A stretch of 64,000 nucleotides of DNA from Planctomycetaceae bacterium (GTDB lineage Bacteria > Planctomycetota > Planctomycetia > Pirellulales > Pirellulaceae), in contig JACKHM010000003.1 of the NCBI GenBank assembly GCA_020638995.1, forward strand, positions 1,178,001 to 1,242,000. Reading direction: 5' to 3'. Within the stretch, counting starts at the first letter, position 1. Every line of letters starts with the position of its first letter. The notes under the pieces are model-generated. The model did not search any database and was not told the DNA's origin. It saw only the letters and a program-made list of their open reading frames with translations. Shown here one piece after another: positions 22,001 through 27,933 of the stretch. A program made the position numbers and the translations under genes.

Positions 22001-22002
22001 GA
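10042..22002 (+). CDS. Giant DUF4347 / cadherin / LamG surface protein (3986 aa)
   Basis: A 3986-residue acidic, Asp/Thr/Gly-rich mosaic protein. Residues 47-57 hold a LEPR-like motif (LEDRVLFNAAP) after a basic start. Residues about 136-308 are DUF4347, with His200-Gly and Gly-Cys243 placed like a caspase/CHAT dyad. About 310-635 is a parallel beta-helix of the LREAI type. About 640-1013 contains repeated ADDGSYVVTW-like blades. Then come two PKD-like domains (1017-1210), an NHL/Vgb-like propeller (1203-1473, DGNLYVSSS repeats), DUF2341 plus LamG (1498-1833), cadherin and Ig-like repeats, a second LamG (2094-2305), PKD, two cadherins, NG2/VCBS-type repeats, a PA14-like part near 2930-3085, a third LamG (3377-3565), VCBS/Ig repeats, a polar linker, and a hydrophobic tail near 3905-3935. 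Probably exported, calcium-binding and displayed at the surface, with the neighbouring adaptors as exporters. No classical signal peptide is seen. Confidence 0.88.
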   Translation: MTTRQKKSNRYARRDRARSLLNAVTDWFARVTDSGAKRSHALDLLALEDRVLFNAAPIGDALPDVGEAVSEQVDEVIHLIDLVVQDQTHITDIDLLTDAALPEELADDNVSPQLDDVGVIDAALSPDALVSDSDAERYEIIFVDEAVTDYEALVQDIQAQQNSGSQLEVVVIHRDESGIARISAELSNRQGVDAVHFVSHGNGLGVQLGTDWLNSDTVDDYAWQIDEWRFALNEDADMLFYGCDLASTSEGRELIQSLATACDCDVAASDDDTGSSLHNGDWDLEFATGTIEATTPFSEALQAEWSGTLTSFAVSNTSDLVNGDTSSVAALLTSDGGDGISLREAILAANNDSGVQDQIVLPSGTYTLTGGELAISDNLILIGDGARTTIVDGNGLDRVFHTTGSAVATLSGLTIQGGNQNNGGGVFVDNSSTLNLSDATLTNNTNSGNGGGAVHVKGTLYLDRVLLVANTAMDGGAIGFHGAIGGSLTNVTVAENMATQQGGGLWTDTPITIVNSTIANNTALAGGGVYDKNGDITITSSILDNPGSDNSNTALMSGGYNIDSDGTAALSTTGDQSNIDPLLGALGNYGGPTDTLPIYSNSPAVGAGTNSGTPTVDQRGELRDAAPDVGAYEFIPAELFATGELLVNTTTTGSQQTNAANRGSQQAVALADDGSYVVTWSSLNQDGSGWGVYAQRFDATGTALTSELQVNQSTINDQDWARVVSSPDGSFIVTWTSKHGANAEDVYFRRFAANGTAITGELLANNTVAETQKNSVIALDSSGDFVVAWEGAGPGDTASIFFRRFNADGSAKDAVDRLATPAGAGSEQDAAIAMLTGGKFVIAWERAENNHVYFQLFDASGGFVGSETQIDSLLSTSKGIAIAATESGDFSVVYREEFLLPGVWEQGFHEDGTQNYPSSQVASGDAASPSIAMLSDGSHIVTWQKTGDGLDVFAVVENSSGSTVASSFLVNQTTTGSQSLSSVAALDANNYVVVWSGNGASDTDGVFARQFGTVIGNSSPIANAGGPYTIEEGGTLSLDASASTDADFDPLTYRWDLDNDGVFGEAGEPATATATVTWATLQSFGIDDDGVYTIGLRVDDGNGGVTASTATLIVKNVAPVLSVSGASTAAVGTTYTLNLSAMDFGADTISSWQINWGDGSIETIAGNPSSVGHTYANIGFTNNIVVSATDEDGTFTTSQLAVAGPGTGEVFFFDGDDGSLLAQTSSPGNPVSAQIGPDGLLYVSGFVDSTVRRFDPVTHALVDVFVTSGAGGLNNAGRLAFGPDGNLYVSSSTGDEVLRFSGTNGSFLGKFIEGASSGGLDAPDGITFGPDGSLYVASSNTSQILRYDGDTGAFQGVFASTGSSGYTNIHFGPNGNLFVASVNLNSVQEFDGTTGTLIGAFITPGSGGISGAADFVWGPDGNVYVTGFSSHDILRYDGASGAFIDTFVAAGTGGLNSPIDLAFTPQQQVTVIGLPDALDDSYGLAEGGTLNQSVIADWLNPNWKYRQLLTFNNTGGTTDLNDVAVLVKLHASAPDAIQIDYANTQDAGQDLRFIDADGTPLDHQIELWDESGYSYVWVRVPQVDANSATDSILMYYGNAAAADGQSPESVWNSSYAAVYHMNTTGLDSTANSNDGGVSNVVVATGAIAGAGDFNGIDSYINALSDTSVDNIFAGGGTISAWINPTGWGEGGYGRIADKGTSNTSALGWGLQLAGITTSDGYLLFESDFSGGVGRWRTASGSISLNTWQNVVLTYDNSSTLNTPRVFVNGVELAVTQTATPSGTAQSDAAQNLFIGNRSNATDRTFQGALDEVRLLNSSLSPAEVIAQYEIGAGLFVSGNTAETGPGGLLQNDSHTQSLPLTVSLVTGPAHAASFTLDASGAFTYEHDGSETTSDSFVYQISDGTLTDTATVVLTISPTNDAPTNITLDNLTVSENSEAVVIGNLSTIDPDSSDSHTYSVDDARFEVVTGQLKLKAGQSLDFETEPSVSVNVTSTDTGGLTVLRNFVLLVTDQNEPPTAIGDSATTTINVPVVINVTANDNDPESDTLTVLDAGGASSGKLANNDDGTVTYTPNAGFSGSDAFNYVITDGQDGLTHYWALAGNGSDAVGGADGTLNNGVSTIAGSYGDALFFDEVNDYVALPDISYNNEFTVSFKFRVDDNVGSNYIYMYSHGDATASNSLSIFIGESGQGTYANQLKTVFGDSNDPYDPFPAGINISSIVGDGLWHSYALTVDAANGMQVYLDGTLRQSNASIGGDSFNPNSNLFLGTRNDLDPARFYGGGLDSVAIFDRSLSASEVSALTAAVFTTTHTSAATVNVTVGNLPPVANAGGPYNISEGANVALDGSLSSDDGGITAYAWDLDSDGNFGEPGEPTSATPMVSWTTLQSFGITNDGVYTIGLQVMDSSGATSATTAQLTVNNVAPTITSPATINIAENTTVVQAVTATDPNDSITFAISGGADASRFSLNNTTGELSFASAPNFESPVDAGFDNIYEVEVQASDGDGGIAMRLISVTITPVNDNNPTFTSGATQFIDENLSVVHTLTATDADLPAQSITFTLAGTGADDSLFTIDATNQLKFISAPDYEAPADAGLDNVYNVDVRASDGSGGVAIQSISVTVTPVNEEQTLVKNSAIVVTEGGFVTIDNTRLQTTDVDNTPIELVYSVTAAPTHGAILLSGAATTTFTQDDLDNNRVSYQHDGSETTSDSFGFSVDDGFGTPSNATFTLNIIGVNDAPMAANDPNYTTSEDRILNVSAAAGVLANDTDVDGPLLNAVLIASTSNGVLTLHANGSFEYTPVSNFFGIDTFTYTASDGMLDSNVATATVTVTSVNDAPIAVDNAYSVSEGGGSITGNVITDNTGAGVDSDAEGDALYVLEVNGNTNLVGVPITLASGATLQINQDGTLQYDLNGQFHSLAAGQIANESFSYTLADGWNVRMIQVTGNTIDTTTEAVSIYAGVTGLGSVTIGSETYNVVVFKDGVASEIDYGTGIHGGATDDDFDVNNSFPDGSANGGDNTLVAATATWVVPAGTYTIALGSDDGGVLKLNGETFDSVFNSDITAGTNAIAFDAVRSHGVTGGTFTVTRPTLLTINALAFNRLLDSSFEISVASGTHTSFDGAVGNGGSFALLEEGTLGWSLSQAQASVSIAVQGVNNAPVINTATGYALSPIGDGDFNSPGQTVAQILASVSGTPVSDVDTSVSQIGMAITGESSPNGTWQYSINGGSTWTYLPAVSDDSAVTLAPSAKLRFVPDLGKFGVASFTWRAWDQTTGSNGLTAVDTTPAGGQTAFSSTTAVASIVVADDPQPPQISSESYTVLANSSLIVSSPGLLGNDFDPDAPNPPFPIAGATLVYSAADDRNGNGLWEDTTNLSGFDWLLDSTVTRVANPASILPGIQASYLFDGSGGGTTVSLLDLPNDQSGKPVSFEAWFRPVADGDHDVIFETGGATDGTSLSIDGTTLIFTVKDDTVIEQLTATIGNAEFTQVVGTINQASGDLALYVNGALVATANNPGLIDWADTNGSGLGQVNGSAVVSNATNYEGEIALLRIYESALTPLQVKTNYDSVATGLKVISVVAPTAGVAIVQPDGRFIFDPHGDFDALKATETGNASFEYTVQDGTGLRATTTVNITVQGVNDAPVTAIDSYVVSSGGELVAGAVSSGVLGNDFDPEGNTAGSGTLTASITTPPSKGTLVLNPDGTFVYTSIGGSFGTDEFYYVADDGVTQSVPTRVVITIATAGGPLTSPAIVDVSNTADNVITPTEEATTDSKPKTPPAAPSQQPPAFGLPVDDQTNSTDTHRVDELAALEDGTANEARNDSDQTFAALLQGSDSSTSSFTDPRDRLRVLVQGAVEGTTNSSQLTAGVTQLVTHGELSFVSRSSALWQDLDELEDLVENDIQFEAVEVASALGVTTTLSVGYVLWFLRGTYLVSCILAQMPAWKMVDPLFVFGGGDLLGDDDDESLTAMLQRSNETTKAEASGPAVAEMQSSGE

Positions 22003-22069
22003 CCATGGAAGTGAATACAGAAGCTTCGTGAAACGACAGAGGAGCCCCGGCATCGGGTGATGACCTGCA

Positions 22070-24601
22070 ATGAGATTCCTTCCCATCAAAGCACAGATCG
22101 CAATCGCGCAAGCGTTCTTGTTGGCGAGCATTGTCATCTTGGCTGCGATCTGCGGACTTGTTCCCAATCGACGTGCCGCTGAGATGCAGGCACGCGCAAA
22201 GTTGTGCGAAGCGTTGGCCGTCAACACCGCGATACTCGTCAATCGCAACGATTTTGACAGCTTGGGGGCCATGCTCGAAACCGTCGTTTCCCGGCATCCT
22301 CAGATCCTGTCTGTTGCCGTCCAAAAAGCGGGGGGCCAGCGAATCGTCGAGATCGGTGAGCACAGTGTCAATTGGAATCCAACTATCGACGAAGTGTCGG
22401 TTGATACGCAAATGTCGGTGCCCATTCGTAGCGGTGACATCAAGTGGGGGGCGTTTGAAGTTCGCTTCCAACCCTTCGCCGCCAAAGGAATACTCGGCTT
22501 CCTTCAAGATCCCACGCTGCACCTCGTGAGCTTCGTCAGCGTCGTCGCCTTTGTGTTCAATTACTTCTATTTTGCGCGCAAGCTTCAAGATCTTGATCCT
22601 TCCAAGGCGGTTCCCGAACGCGTGCGCGGAGCTCTCGACACTCTGACGGAAGGCTTGTTAGTCGTCGATAAGAACGAACGCATCGTGTTGGCTAATCAAG
22701 CGATCGCGGACAGTCTGGGAAGTGCGCCACAGAAACTGGTTGGCAACAGTGTCGAGCAACTGCCCTGGGTCAGCCTTGATGGAGCTCATATCGAAACCAA
22801 GCGGCCGTGGACGCTGGCGATCAAAGAACGACAGCGGCAGCCCGGTGTTGTCATGGGTCTGCAAGGACCAAGCGGCGTGCGCACAGTAATGGCACACGCG
22901 GCACCGGTACTAGGCCCGACCGGCGACTTGCATGGTGTGCTTACAAGCTTTGAAGACATTACCGAGTTGGAAAACGCCAAATCCGAGCTCCGAAAATCCA
23001 AAGAGGCAGCCGACGCGGCGAATCGTGCGAAGTCAGACTTCCTCGCCAACATGAGCCACGAAATTCGGACGCCGATGAATTCGATCTTGGGTTTTACCGA
23101 CGTCATGCGCCGGGGACTTGCGACGATGGAGTCGCAACGCCGGGACTACTTGAACACGATTCACGCGAGCGGCCAGCATCTACTCAATTTGATCAATGAC
23201 ATCTTGGATCTCTCGAAGATCGAAGCCGGTGGGCTGGAGCTGGAATTGACGCAGTGCTCGCCGCACAAGATTCTTTCCGAAGTCGTGTCGATCATGAAGG
23301 TGCGAGCTGAAGACAAAGGCATCTATCTTCGCTTTCGAAGCGAAGGTGGCCTACCTGAGACGATCCTGACCGACCCCACACGCGTTCGTCAGCTCGTCAC
23401 GAACTTGGTCGGCAACGCCATCAAATTCACCGAACAAGGAGGTGTCGAAATCGTCGCTCGTATCGAGAATATCGATCGTCGGCCACAAATGGCGATCGAC
23501 GTCATCGACACGGGTATCGGAATGAACGACGACCAAGCCTCGAAGGTGTTCACTCCATTTGTTCAGGCAGATGCCTCGGTGACCAGACGTTTCGGAGGAA
23601 CTGGTCTCGGTCTATCGATTAGCAAACGCTTCGCGGAGGCACTTGGCGGCCAGATCACGGTCAAGAGTAAACCGGGAAAGGGAAGTACCTTTACTGCGAC
23701 GATCGAGACTGGGCCAATTAAGAACGTGCGTATCATCAGTGACGCGGAATCGAAGGCCCAAGAGTCGCGAGTGACACAAACGGTGGGAATAGATGTCGAA
23801 TTGCCGCCCTGCCGAATTCTTATCGCCGACGATGTGGAAGCCAATCGCAAGCTCATCAAACTTGTGCTCGCCAGCGCCGGAGCGGAATTGGAACAGGCGG
23901 CAAATGGACAGGAAGCCTACGAAATGGCCCGCGATGGCGATTTCGATATGGTGTTGATGGATATGCAAATGCCCGTCATGGATGGATTTACTGCAGTCAG
24001 GAAGCTACGCAGCGAAGGGTTCGATAAGCCGATCTACGCACTCACCGCGGATGCGATGAAAGGCTCGGAGGATGCCTGCCGCGCCGCCGGATGTTCCGGC
24101 TTCCTCACCAAGCCGATCGATCTGGACAAAGTTCTGGCGACGGTTGCGAGCGTGATTCGCGAAGTCAATCCGAAGCGAGTGCGGCGAGTTGTCACCGAGG
24201 ATAACCCGGCGTCCCACGAATACGATCCTACCGCTCCCGAGTCAGACATCGAGCAGTTCTCTGGATTGGTTCCTCTGACTCAAACGATGGAATTGGATCT
24301 TGCCGCATTGCAAGAAATTGCTCGCGACTATCTGCCCTACTTGAAAGAACAAATCGGTGAATTGAGCGCCGCATGGGACCGTCGCGATTATGCTGAAGTC
24401 GGCAAACTGGCTCACTCCATCAAAGGTTCCGCCGGTACTTTCGGACTCGATGAATTCACCGAACCGTCGGCGAAATTACAGCATCTCGCGCAGAGCAATG
24501 CGCCGGAACTCGATATCGAGCTAGGCGTCGCCACGCTCATCGATCTGGCGGATAGAATCCGCTTCGATGCCCCCATCGTGCCGCCGATAGAATCGCGCTA
24601 A
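22070..24601 (+). CDS. Hybrid sensor histidine kinase (PAS-HisKA-HATPase-REC-Hpt)
   Basis: An 843-residue membrane kinase. Two membrane spans (about 12-31 and 151-168) flank a periplasmic sensor of about 115 residues. Then come a PAS-like domain (about 183-300), HisKA with His330 in NMSHEIRTPMN, HATPase_c with DTGIGM and GGTGLGLSIS boxes (about 435-548), a receiver with Asp631 in LMDMQMPVMDG, and an Hpt domain with His782 in AHSIKGSAGTFG. All phosphorelay residues are present. It starts 67 bases after the giant gene and is probably co-transcribed with it. The chain His330-Asp631-His782 could end on the single-domain regulator encoded on the other side of the giant gene. Its last 81 bases overlap the 3' end of the convergent glycosyltransferase gene. 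Confidence 0.9.
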   Translation: MRFLPIKAQIAIAQAFLLASIVILAAICGLVPNRRAAEMQARAKLCEALAVNTAILVNRNDFDSLGAMLETVVSRHPQILSVAVQKAGGQRIVEIGEHSVNWNPTIDEVSVDTQMSVPIRSGDIKWGAFEVRFQPFAAKGILGFLQDPTLHLVSFVSVVAFVFNYFYFARKLQDLDPSKAVPERVRGALDTLTEGLLVVDKNERIVLANQAIADSLGSAPQKLVGNSVEQLPWVSLDGAHIETKRPWTLAIKERQRQPGVVMGLQGPSGVRTVMAHAAPVLGPTGDLHGVLTSFEDITELENAKSELRKSKEAADAANRAKSDFLANMSHEIRTPMNSILGFTDVMRRGLATMESQRRDYLNTIHASGQHLLNLINDILDLSKIEAGGLELELTQCSPHKILSEVVSIMKVRAEDKGIYLRFRSEGGLPETILTDPTRVRQLVTNLVGNAIKFTEQGGVEIVARIENIDRRPQMAIDVIDTGIGMNDDQASKVFTPFVQADASVTRRFGGTGLGLSISKRFAEALGGQITVKSKPGKGSTFTATIETGPIKNVRIISDAESKAQESRVTQTVGIDVELPPCRILIADDVEANRKLIKLVLASAGAELEQAANGQEAYEMARDGDFDMVLMDMQMPVMDGFTAVRKLRSEGFDKPIYALTADAMKGSEDACRAAGCSGFLTKPIDLDKVLATVASVIREVNPKRVRRVVTEDNPASHEYDPTAPESDIEQFSGLVPLTQTMELDLAALQEIARDYLPYLKEQIGELSAAWDRRDYAEVGKLAHSIKGSAGTFGLDEFTEPSAKLQHLAQSNAPELDIELGVATLIDLADRIRFDAPIVPPIESR

Positions 24602-25249
24602 AGATTCTGTCGAGTAGCCGAGTCGAAACGCCGTGAGCAACATCCAATTACGCAGTGTTTGACGGATGACGCCATGTCGCTGCCAGCGGCGCGCATCGAT
24701 GTACACGGGTCCATCTAAAAGAAGAGGCCACGACTCCTTTCGCGTTCGTTTCGCGAGCATCACGTCCTCCATCAATCTTACTTCTGGAAATCCGCCCAAC
24801 TCACAAAACAACTCGCGGCGGACAAAGATCGTTTGGTCACCGTAGGGCGTGCCGCACCAGCGTACCCGCCACGCATTTCCCCATTCGAGCAAACGATAAC
24901 AGATTCCGCTGGCTTTGATCCGTTGCTTAAATGCACCGTGCTTAACCGCGGTGTCGCGGCAGGCTTGCCGAATCTGCGCCAGCGCGTCCGGCGCAAGATG
25001 ATTGTCGGCGTGCAGGAACACAAGCATTTCGCCCACTGCCCGCCTGGCACCGGCGTTCTGCTGGATTGCGCGTCCTGCTCCAGAAGTCACAACCTGACAT
25101 CCCAAGCGCACTGCAATCGAAATCGTATCGTCCTTGCTGCCGCCGTCCGCCACGACGACCTCATCGGCACCCGCTTGCCAAGCAGAATTCACCGCAAGCT
25201 GGATGGAAGCCGCCTCGTTGATTGCCGGAATAATTACAGTAACTTTCAC
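24521..25249 (-). CDS. Family 2 glycosyltransferase (TIGR04283-like)
   Basis: A 242-residue glycosyltransferase with a GT-A fold. It starts at GTG with VKVTVIIPAINEAASI, followed by EVVVADGGSKDDT, the metal-binding region FLHADNHL near residue 98, and the acceptor-side part GDQTIFVRRELFCELGGFPEV and LMEDVMLAKR. The order and length match the family named TIGR04283, often annotated as an arsenosugar biosynthesis glycosyltransferase; that name is a family label, and no arsenic genes are seen nearby. No membrane span is evident. It converges on the hybrid kinase gene with an 81-base antisense overlap of coding ends, so it is unlikely to belong to the giant-protein locus. No clear ribosome-binding site precedes the GTG. 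Confidence 0.82.
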   Translation of the reverse strand: MKVTVIIPAINEAASIQLAVNSAWQAGADEVVVADGGSKDDTISIAVRLGCQVVTSGAGRAIQQNAGARRAVGEMLVFLHADNHLAPDALAQIRQACRDTAVKHGAFKQRIKASGICYRLLEWGNAWRVRWCGTPYGDQTIFVRRELFCELGGFPEVRLMEDVMLAKRTRKESWPLLLDGPVYIDARRWQRHGVIRQTLRNWMLLTAFRLGYSTESLARFYRRHDGGIEADSIRQIDERGDA

Positions 25250-25479
25250 GACGACAGTCTATGACATCGCGGCACAGCCTTCCATCGAAGCGCCGTCAGT
25301 CAACGAAGTTATTAAGTCGACCGATTGAGTCTGCAACTGGGCGATGTATAATTCGGCTGTTTGGTTGCTGCCAGGAGGCACGCCATCAACCTATCTCCTC
25401 CAGCATCAGGTCGTTTCTCCGACGTGCTTACTGTTACTCGTGAACAAGACGTTCATTCCCTCACTATCAGCAGATTTCC

Positions 25480-26484
25480 ATGAAGCTTCGAGTTGGAGTT
25501 GTCGGTATCAGTAGTGTGTGGGAATCGCGACACAGAATGGCTTTGCTGTCATTGTCGGATCGATTCGAGGTGCGAGCGGTTTGCTGCGATGTGGCTCAAC
25601 GAGCAGAGCAGATAGGCCGCGAGTTTCAGGCTGTCGTCGTCGATGGCTATCGATCACTGTCAAACCGCGAAGATATAGACGCAGTGCTGATGCTGGGCAC
25701 GGGCTGGTATGGAGCACTGCCGATACTTGCCGCCTGCGACGCTGGTAAGGCCGTCTACTGTGCTGCCGCGCTTGATCTGGACTTTGACCGATTGCGCGAT
25801 GTCAAGGAGCGACTCGACGAGTCCGGAATCGCGTTCATGGCCGAGCTTCCTCGTCGGCACGCGCCAGCTACTTTGCGATTGAAGGAATTGATCGCCACAA
25901 AACTCGGTAAGCCAAAACTGCTCTTCTGTCACCGTCGTCAACCGGTCATCAGGCGGGGCCGATCTGACGAACAACTGCAAGACAGTTCACGTGACTACGT
26001 CGAACTTGTGGATTGGTGCCGATACGTCGTGGGCAGTGATCCAACCAGCGTTTTCGGAGTCACGCATCGCAGCGGCGTGGATTCTCATAGCGATTATCGC
26101 ATGATGAGCTTGGATTTCTCCGCCGAGACTGCCCCCAGTGCTGGACCACTCGCACACATTAGCTGCGGGGAGTACATGCCTTCGACGTGGCATGAGGCAA
26201 TTGGTTTCCGCCCGCCGGCGGCACTTCAAGTTGCCTGCGAGCGCGGCATCGCGTTCATCGATCTGCCAACGACGTTGATCTGGTTCGACGAGGCGGGGCG
26301 GCACATGGAGTCGCTTGAAAGCGAACGGCCCGTCGGCGAGCAAATGTTAACCCAATTTCACCGCGCCGTCACAAGCCTATTACGAAAGTCCAGCGACTTC
26401 GACGATGCGTACCGAGCAATGCAGATCGTGCTCAGCGCCCAACGAAGCGCCGAGTCTGGGGTGCGCGTACTTATCGACGACTAG
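25480..26484 (+). CDS. Gfo/Idh/MocA-like protein lacking the EKP motif
   Basis: A 334-residue protein with an N-terminal Rossmann half (KLRVGVVGISSVWESRHR) and a C-terminal alpha/beta half of Gfo/Idh/MocA type. The usual glycine fingerprint is altered (GxxxxW), and the place where EKP normally supplies the catalytic Lys reads KAVYCAAALDLD near residues 91-101. So NAD(P)-linked dehydrogenase activity by the standard mechanism looks doubtful. It could be a binding or regulatory paralogue, or use another residue. It stands alone: 230 bases of non-coding sequence lie upstream and convergent hairpins downstream. The family call rests on fold pattern and is fairly secure; the substrate is unknown. 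Confidence 0.75.
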   Translation: MKLRVGVVGISSVWESRHRMALLSLSDRFEVRAVCCDVAQRAEQIGREFQAVVVDGYRSLSNREDIDAVLMLGTGWYGALPILAACDAGKAVYCAAALDLDFDRLRDVKERLDESGIAFMAELPRRHAPATLRLKELIATKLGKPKLLFCHRRQPVIRRGRSDEQLQDSSRDYVELVDWCRYVVGSDPTSVFGVTHRSGVDSHSDYRMMSLDFSAETAPSAGPLAHISCGEYMPSTWHEAIGFRPPAALQVACERGIAFIDLPTTLIWFDEAGRHMESLESERPVGEQMLTQFHRAVTSLLRKSSDFDDAYRAMQIVLSAQRSAESGVRVLIDD

Positions 26485-26529
26485 CGATCTAACGTCGCGT
26501 ATCCGCAGACCAGCCTAGCGATCACGCAT

Positions 26530-26593
26530 CGTAGCCCTCACTTTCCAAGTGAGTAGCAGAGCACTACCGTAGCTTTCACTTTCGAAGTGACGA
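26530..26593. repeat. Tandem pair of palindromic CGTAGC...AAGTGA units
   Basis: Two related units lie 39 bases apart. Each begins CGTAGC and contains an inverted repeat: CTCACTTTCCAAGTGAG at 26537-26553 (7-bp stem, 3-base loop) and TCACTTTCGAAGTGA at 26576-26590 (6-bp stem). They occupy the space between two convergent genes, so they may act as a two-way transcription end. The repeated outer CGTAGC looks like a REP-type dispersed element. Confidence 0.65.
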
Positions 26594-26655
26594 GCCCAAG
26601 AACGTCTCTCGCCCAGCCGCCGGCTTCCGAAGCAATTCCCGGCACCAGTTAGCAT

Positions 26656-27819
26656 TTAATAGGTACCAAACGGACGCGTGCTGTCTTCACCTTCTCCGCG
26701 TTCCGCTTCTTCGAGTTCCTTTAACTCTTCAAGCCAAAGTCGAATCTCGTTGCCGTATTCCACCGAGAGATCCCCGATCACTAATTGACGATGAAACGCT
26801 GCCGCTCCTTCCTTGAGAAGTTCGGCCGCCTCGGCACTGGCAAACCGGAGCATTGGATCGGGGGCGATCATCCCGCGACAAAAGTTCATAAGCAATTCGT
26901 TGACGGTGACATCTTCCGGCAGAATGTCAACCATCGTCTGAGGCAAGGATCGCTTCGCTTCTAGCAACTCGCGTACGTTCTGACACTTGGCGAACAGGGG
27001 GCGCCCTGCAAGCAATTCGAGTAACACATATCCAAGCGAAGCCAAGTCACTGCGCGGTGTGAGTTCGTTCCCCTCGAGAACCTCCGGGGCCGCGTAGGCC
27101 GGCGTGCAAGTACGCGTCGGCGGCGGATCTGACAATTCGTACGCGGAACCAAAGTCGATGATCTTCGCATGTCCCGTTCGTTTAAGCATTACGTTCGATG
27201 GCTTCATGTCCCCGTGAACAAGTTCCTCACGATGCAAGGCCGCCAGCGCAGAAAGGCAGTCACGAACAATGGCGACGGCCACACCCGGCTGTACTCGTGG
27301 ATGGACGGGCCCCTTAGTAACGATGACGCGATTCAAATAACCCCAGCGACGGTTGCTGACCCGGCTGCGGATACGTTGCAACATTCCGGGGACGAGCAAT
27401 TGCTGCAAGTCGTAACCGTCAACCCACTCCATGACCATCATGCGAATGCGATTTCGATCGACGAAGTTGTCAACATCCAGCAGGTTGTCATGCTGGATTT
27501 GCGCCACACGCGAAGCGACACGGGCGATACGCTGCATCGCTTCGTCATAAGCCCGCGCAGTTTCAAAACTCTCGGGCGAAAATACCTTCAGGGCGACGGG
27601 CAGCGTAAATCCATCCGCTCCACGTTGTTCTGTGAGATAAACCACTCCTTGGCCGCCCTTGCCCAGCAATCGCTGTAGACGCAGGTGCGTGGTCCAACTC
27701 AATCGTTGCTCAGCGACCAGCGTTGCATATCGCGCGACGAGTTCATTTGGCTTTGTCTTTCGCGACTTGCCGCCACGCGTTTGCGTGACGTTAAAATCTT
27801 GCATCGTCGTCGTCAACAT
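26656..27819 (-). CDS. Serine/threonine protein kinase
   Basis: A 387-residue cytoplasmic protein kinase of the bacterial Hanks type. Seen are the glycine loop LGKGGQGVVYL, the Lys in VALKVFS, the catalytic loop HGDMKPSN, the DFG motif in IDFGSAYEL, and the APE motif in AYAAPEVLEG. HGD rather than HRD is used, which is common in atypical bacterial kinases. An unusual stretch of about 20 residues (RVSNRRWGYLNRVIVTKG) is inserted between the hinge and the helix before the catalytic loop. There is no membrane span or sensor domain; the C-terminal 60 residues are acidic and end in EERGEGEDSTRP. The start was chosen at 27819 because GGAGG lies nine bases before it; a longer reading from 27864 has no such site. 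Confidence 0.85.
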   Translation of the reverse strand: MLTTTMQDFNVTQTRGGKSRKTKPNELVARYATLVAEQRLSWTTHLRLQRLLGKGGQGVVYLTEQRGADGFTLPVALKVFSPESFETARAYDEAMQRIARVASRVAQIQHDNLLDVDNFVDRNRIRMMVMEWVDGYDLQQLLVPGMLQRIRSRVSNRRWGYLNRVIVTKGPVHPRVQPGVAVAIVRDCLSALAALHREELVHGDMKPSNVMLKRTGHAKIIDFGSAYELSDPPPTRTCTPAYAAPEVLEGNELTPRSDLASLGYVLLELLAGRPLFAKCQNVRELLEAKRSLPQTMVDILPEDVTVNELLMNFCRGMIAPDPMLRFASAEAAELLKEGAAAFHRQLVIGDLSVEYGNEIRLWLEELKELEEAERGEGEDSTRPFGTY

Positions 27820-27828
27820 GTCAGTACG

Positions 27829-27833
27829 CCTCC
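27829..27833 (-). promoter_or_regulatory. Ribosome-binding site deciding the kinase start
   Basis: GGAGG on the minus strand, nine bases before the ATG at 27819. It favours this start over the ATG 45 bases upstream. Confidence 0.6.
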
Positions 27834-27933
27834 AACAGCCAGCCCAAGTTTGAAAATCGAACATTCGATTTTTTTGAGGTAGGAAAACTAGCAGTCGTTC
27901 ACCGTCATATTACCGCGAGAAACGGAGATAAGT

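Noticed and set aside
2689..24601. An ABC or RND motor inside the giant-protein locus
   Set aside because: Searched for Walker A/B and signature motifs or a 12-span pump in both strands; none was found between these genes.
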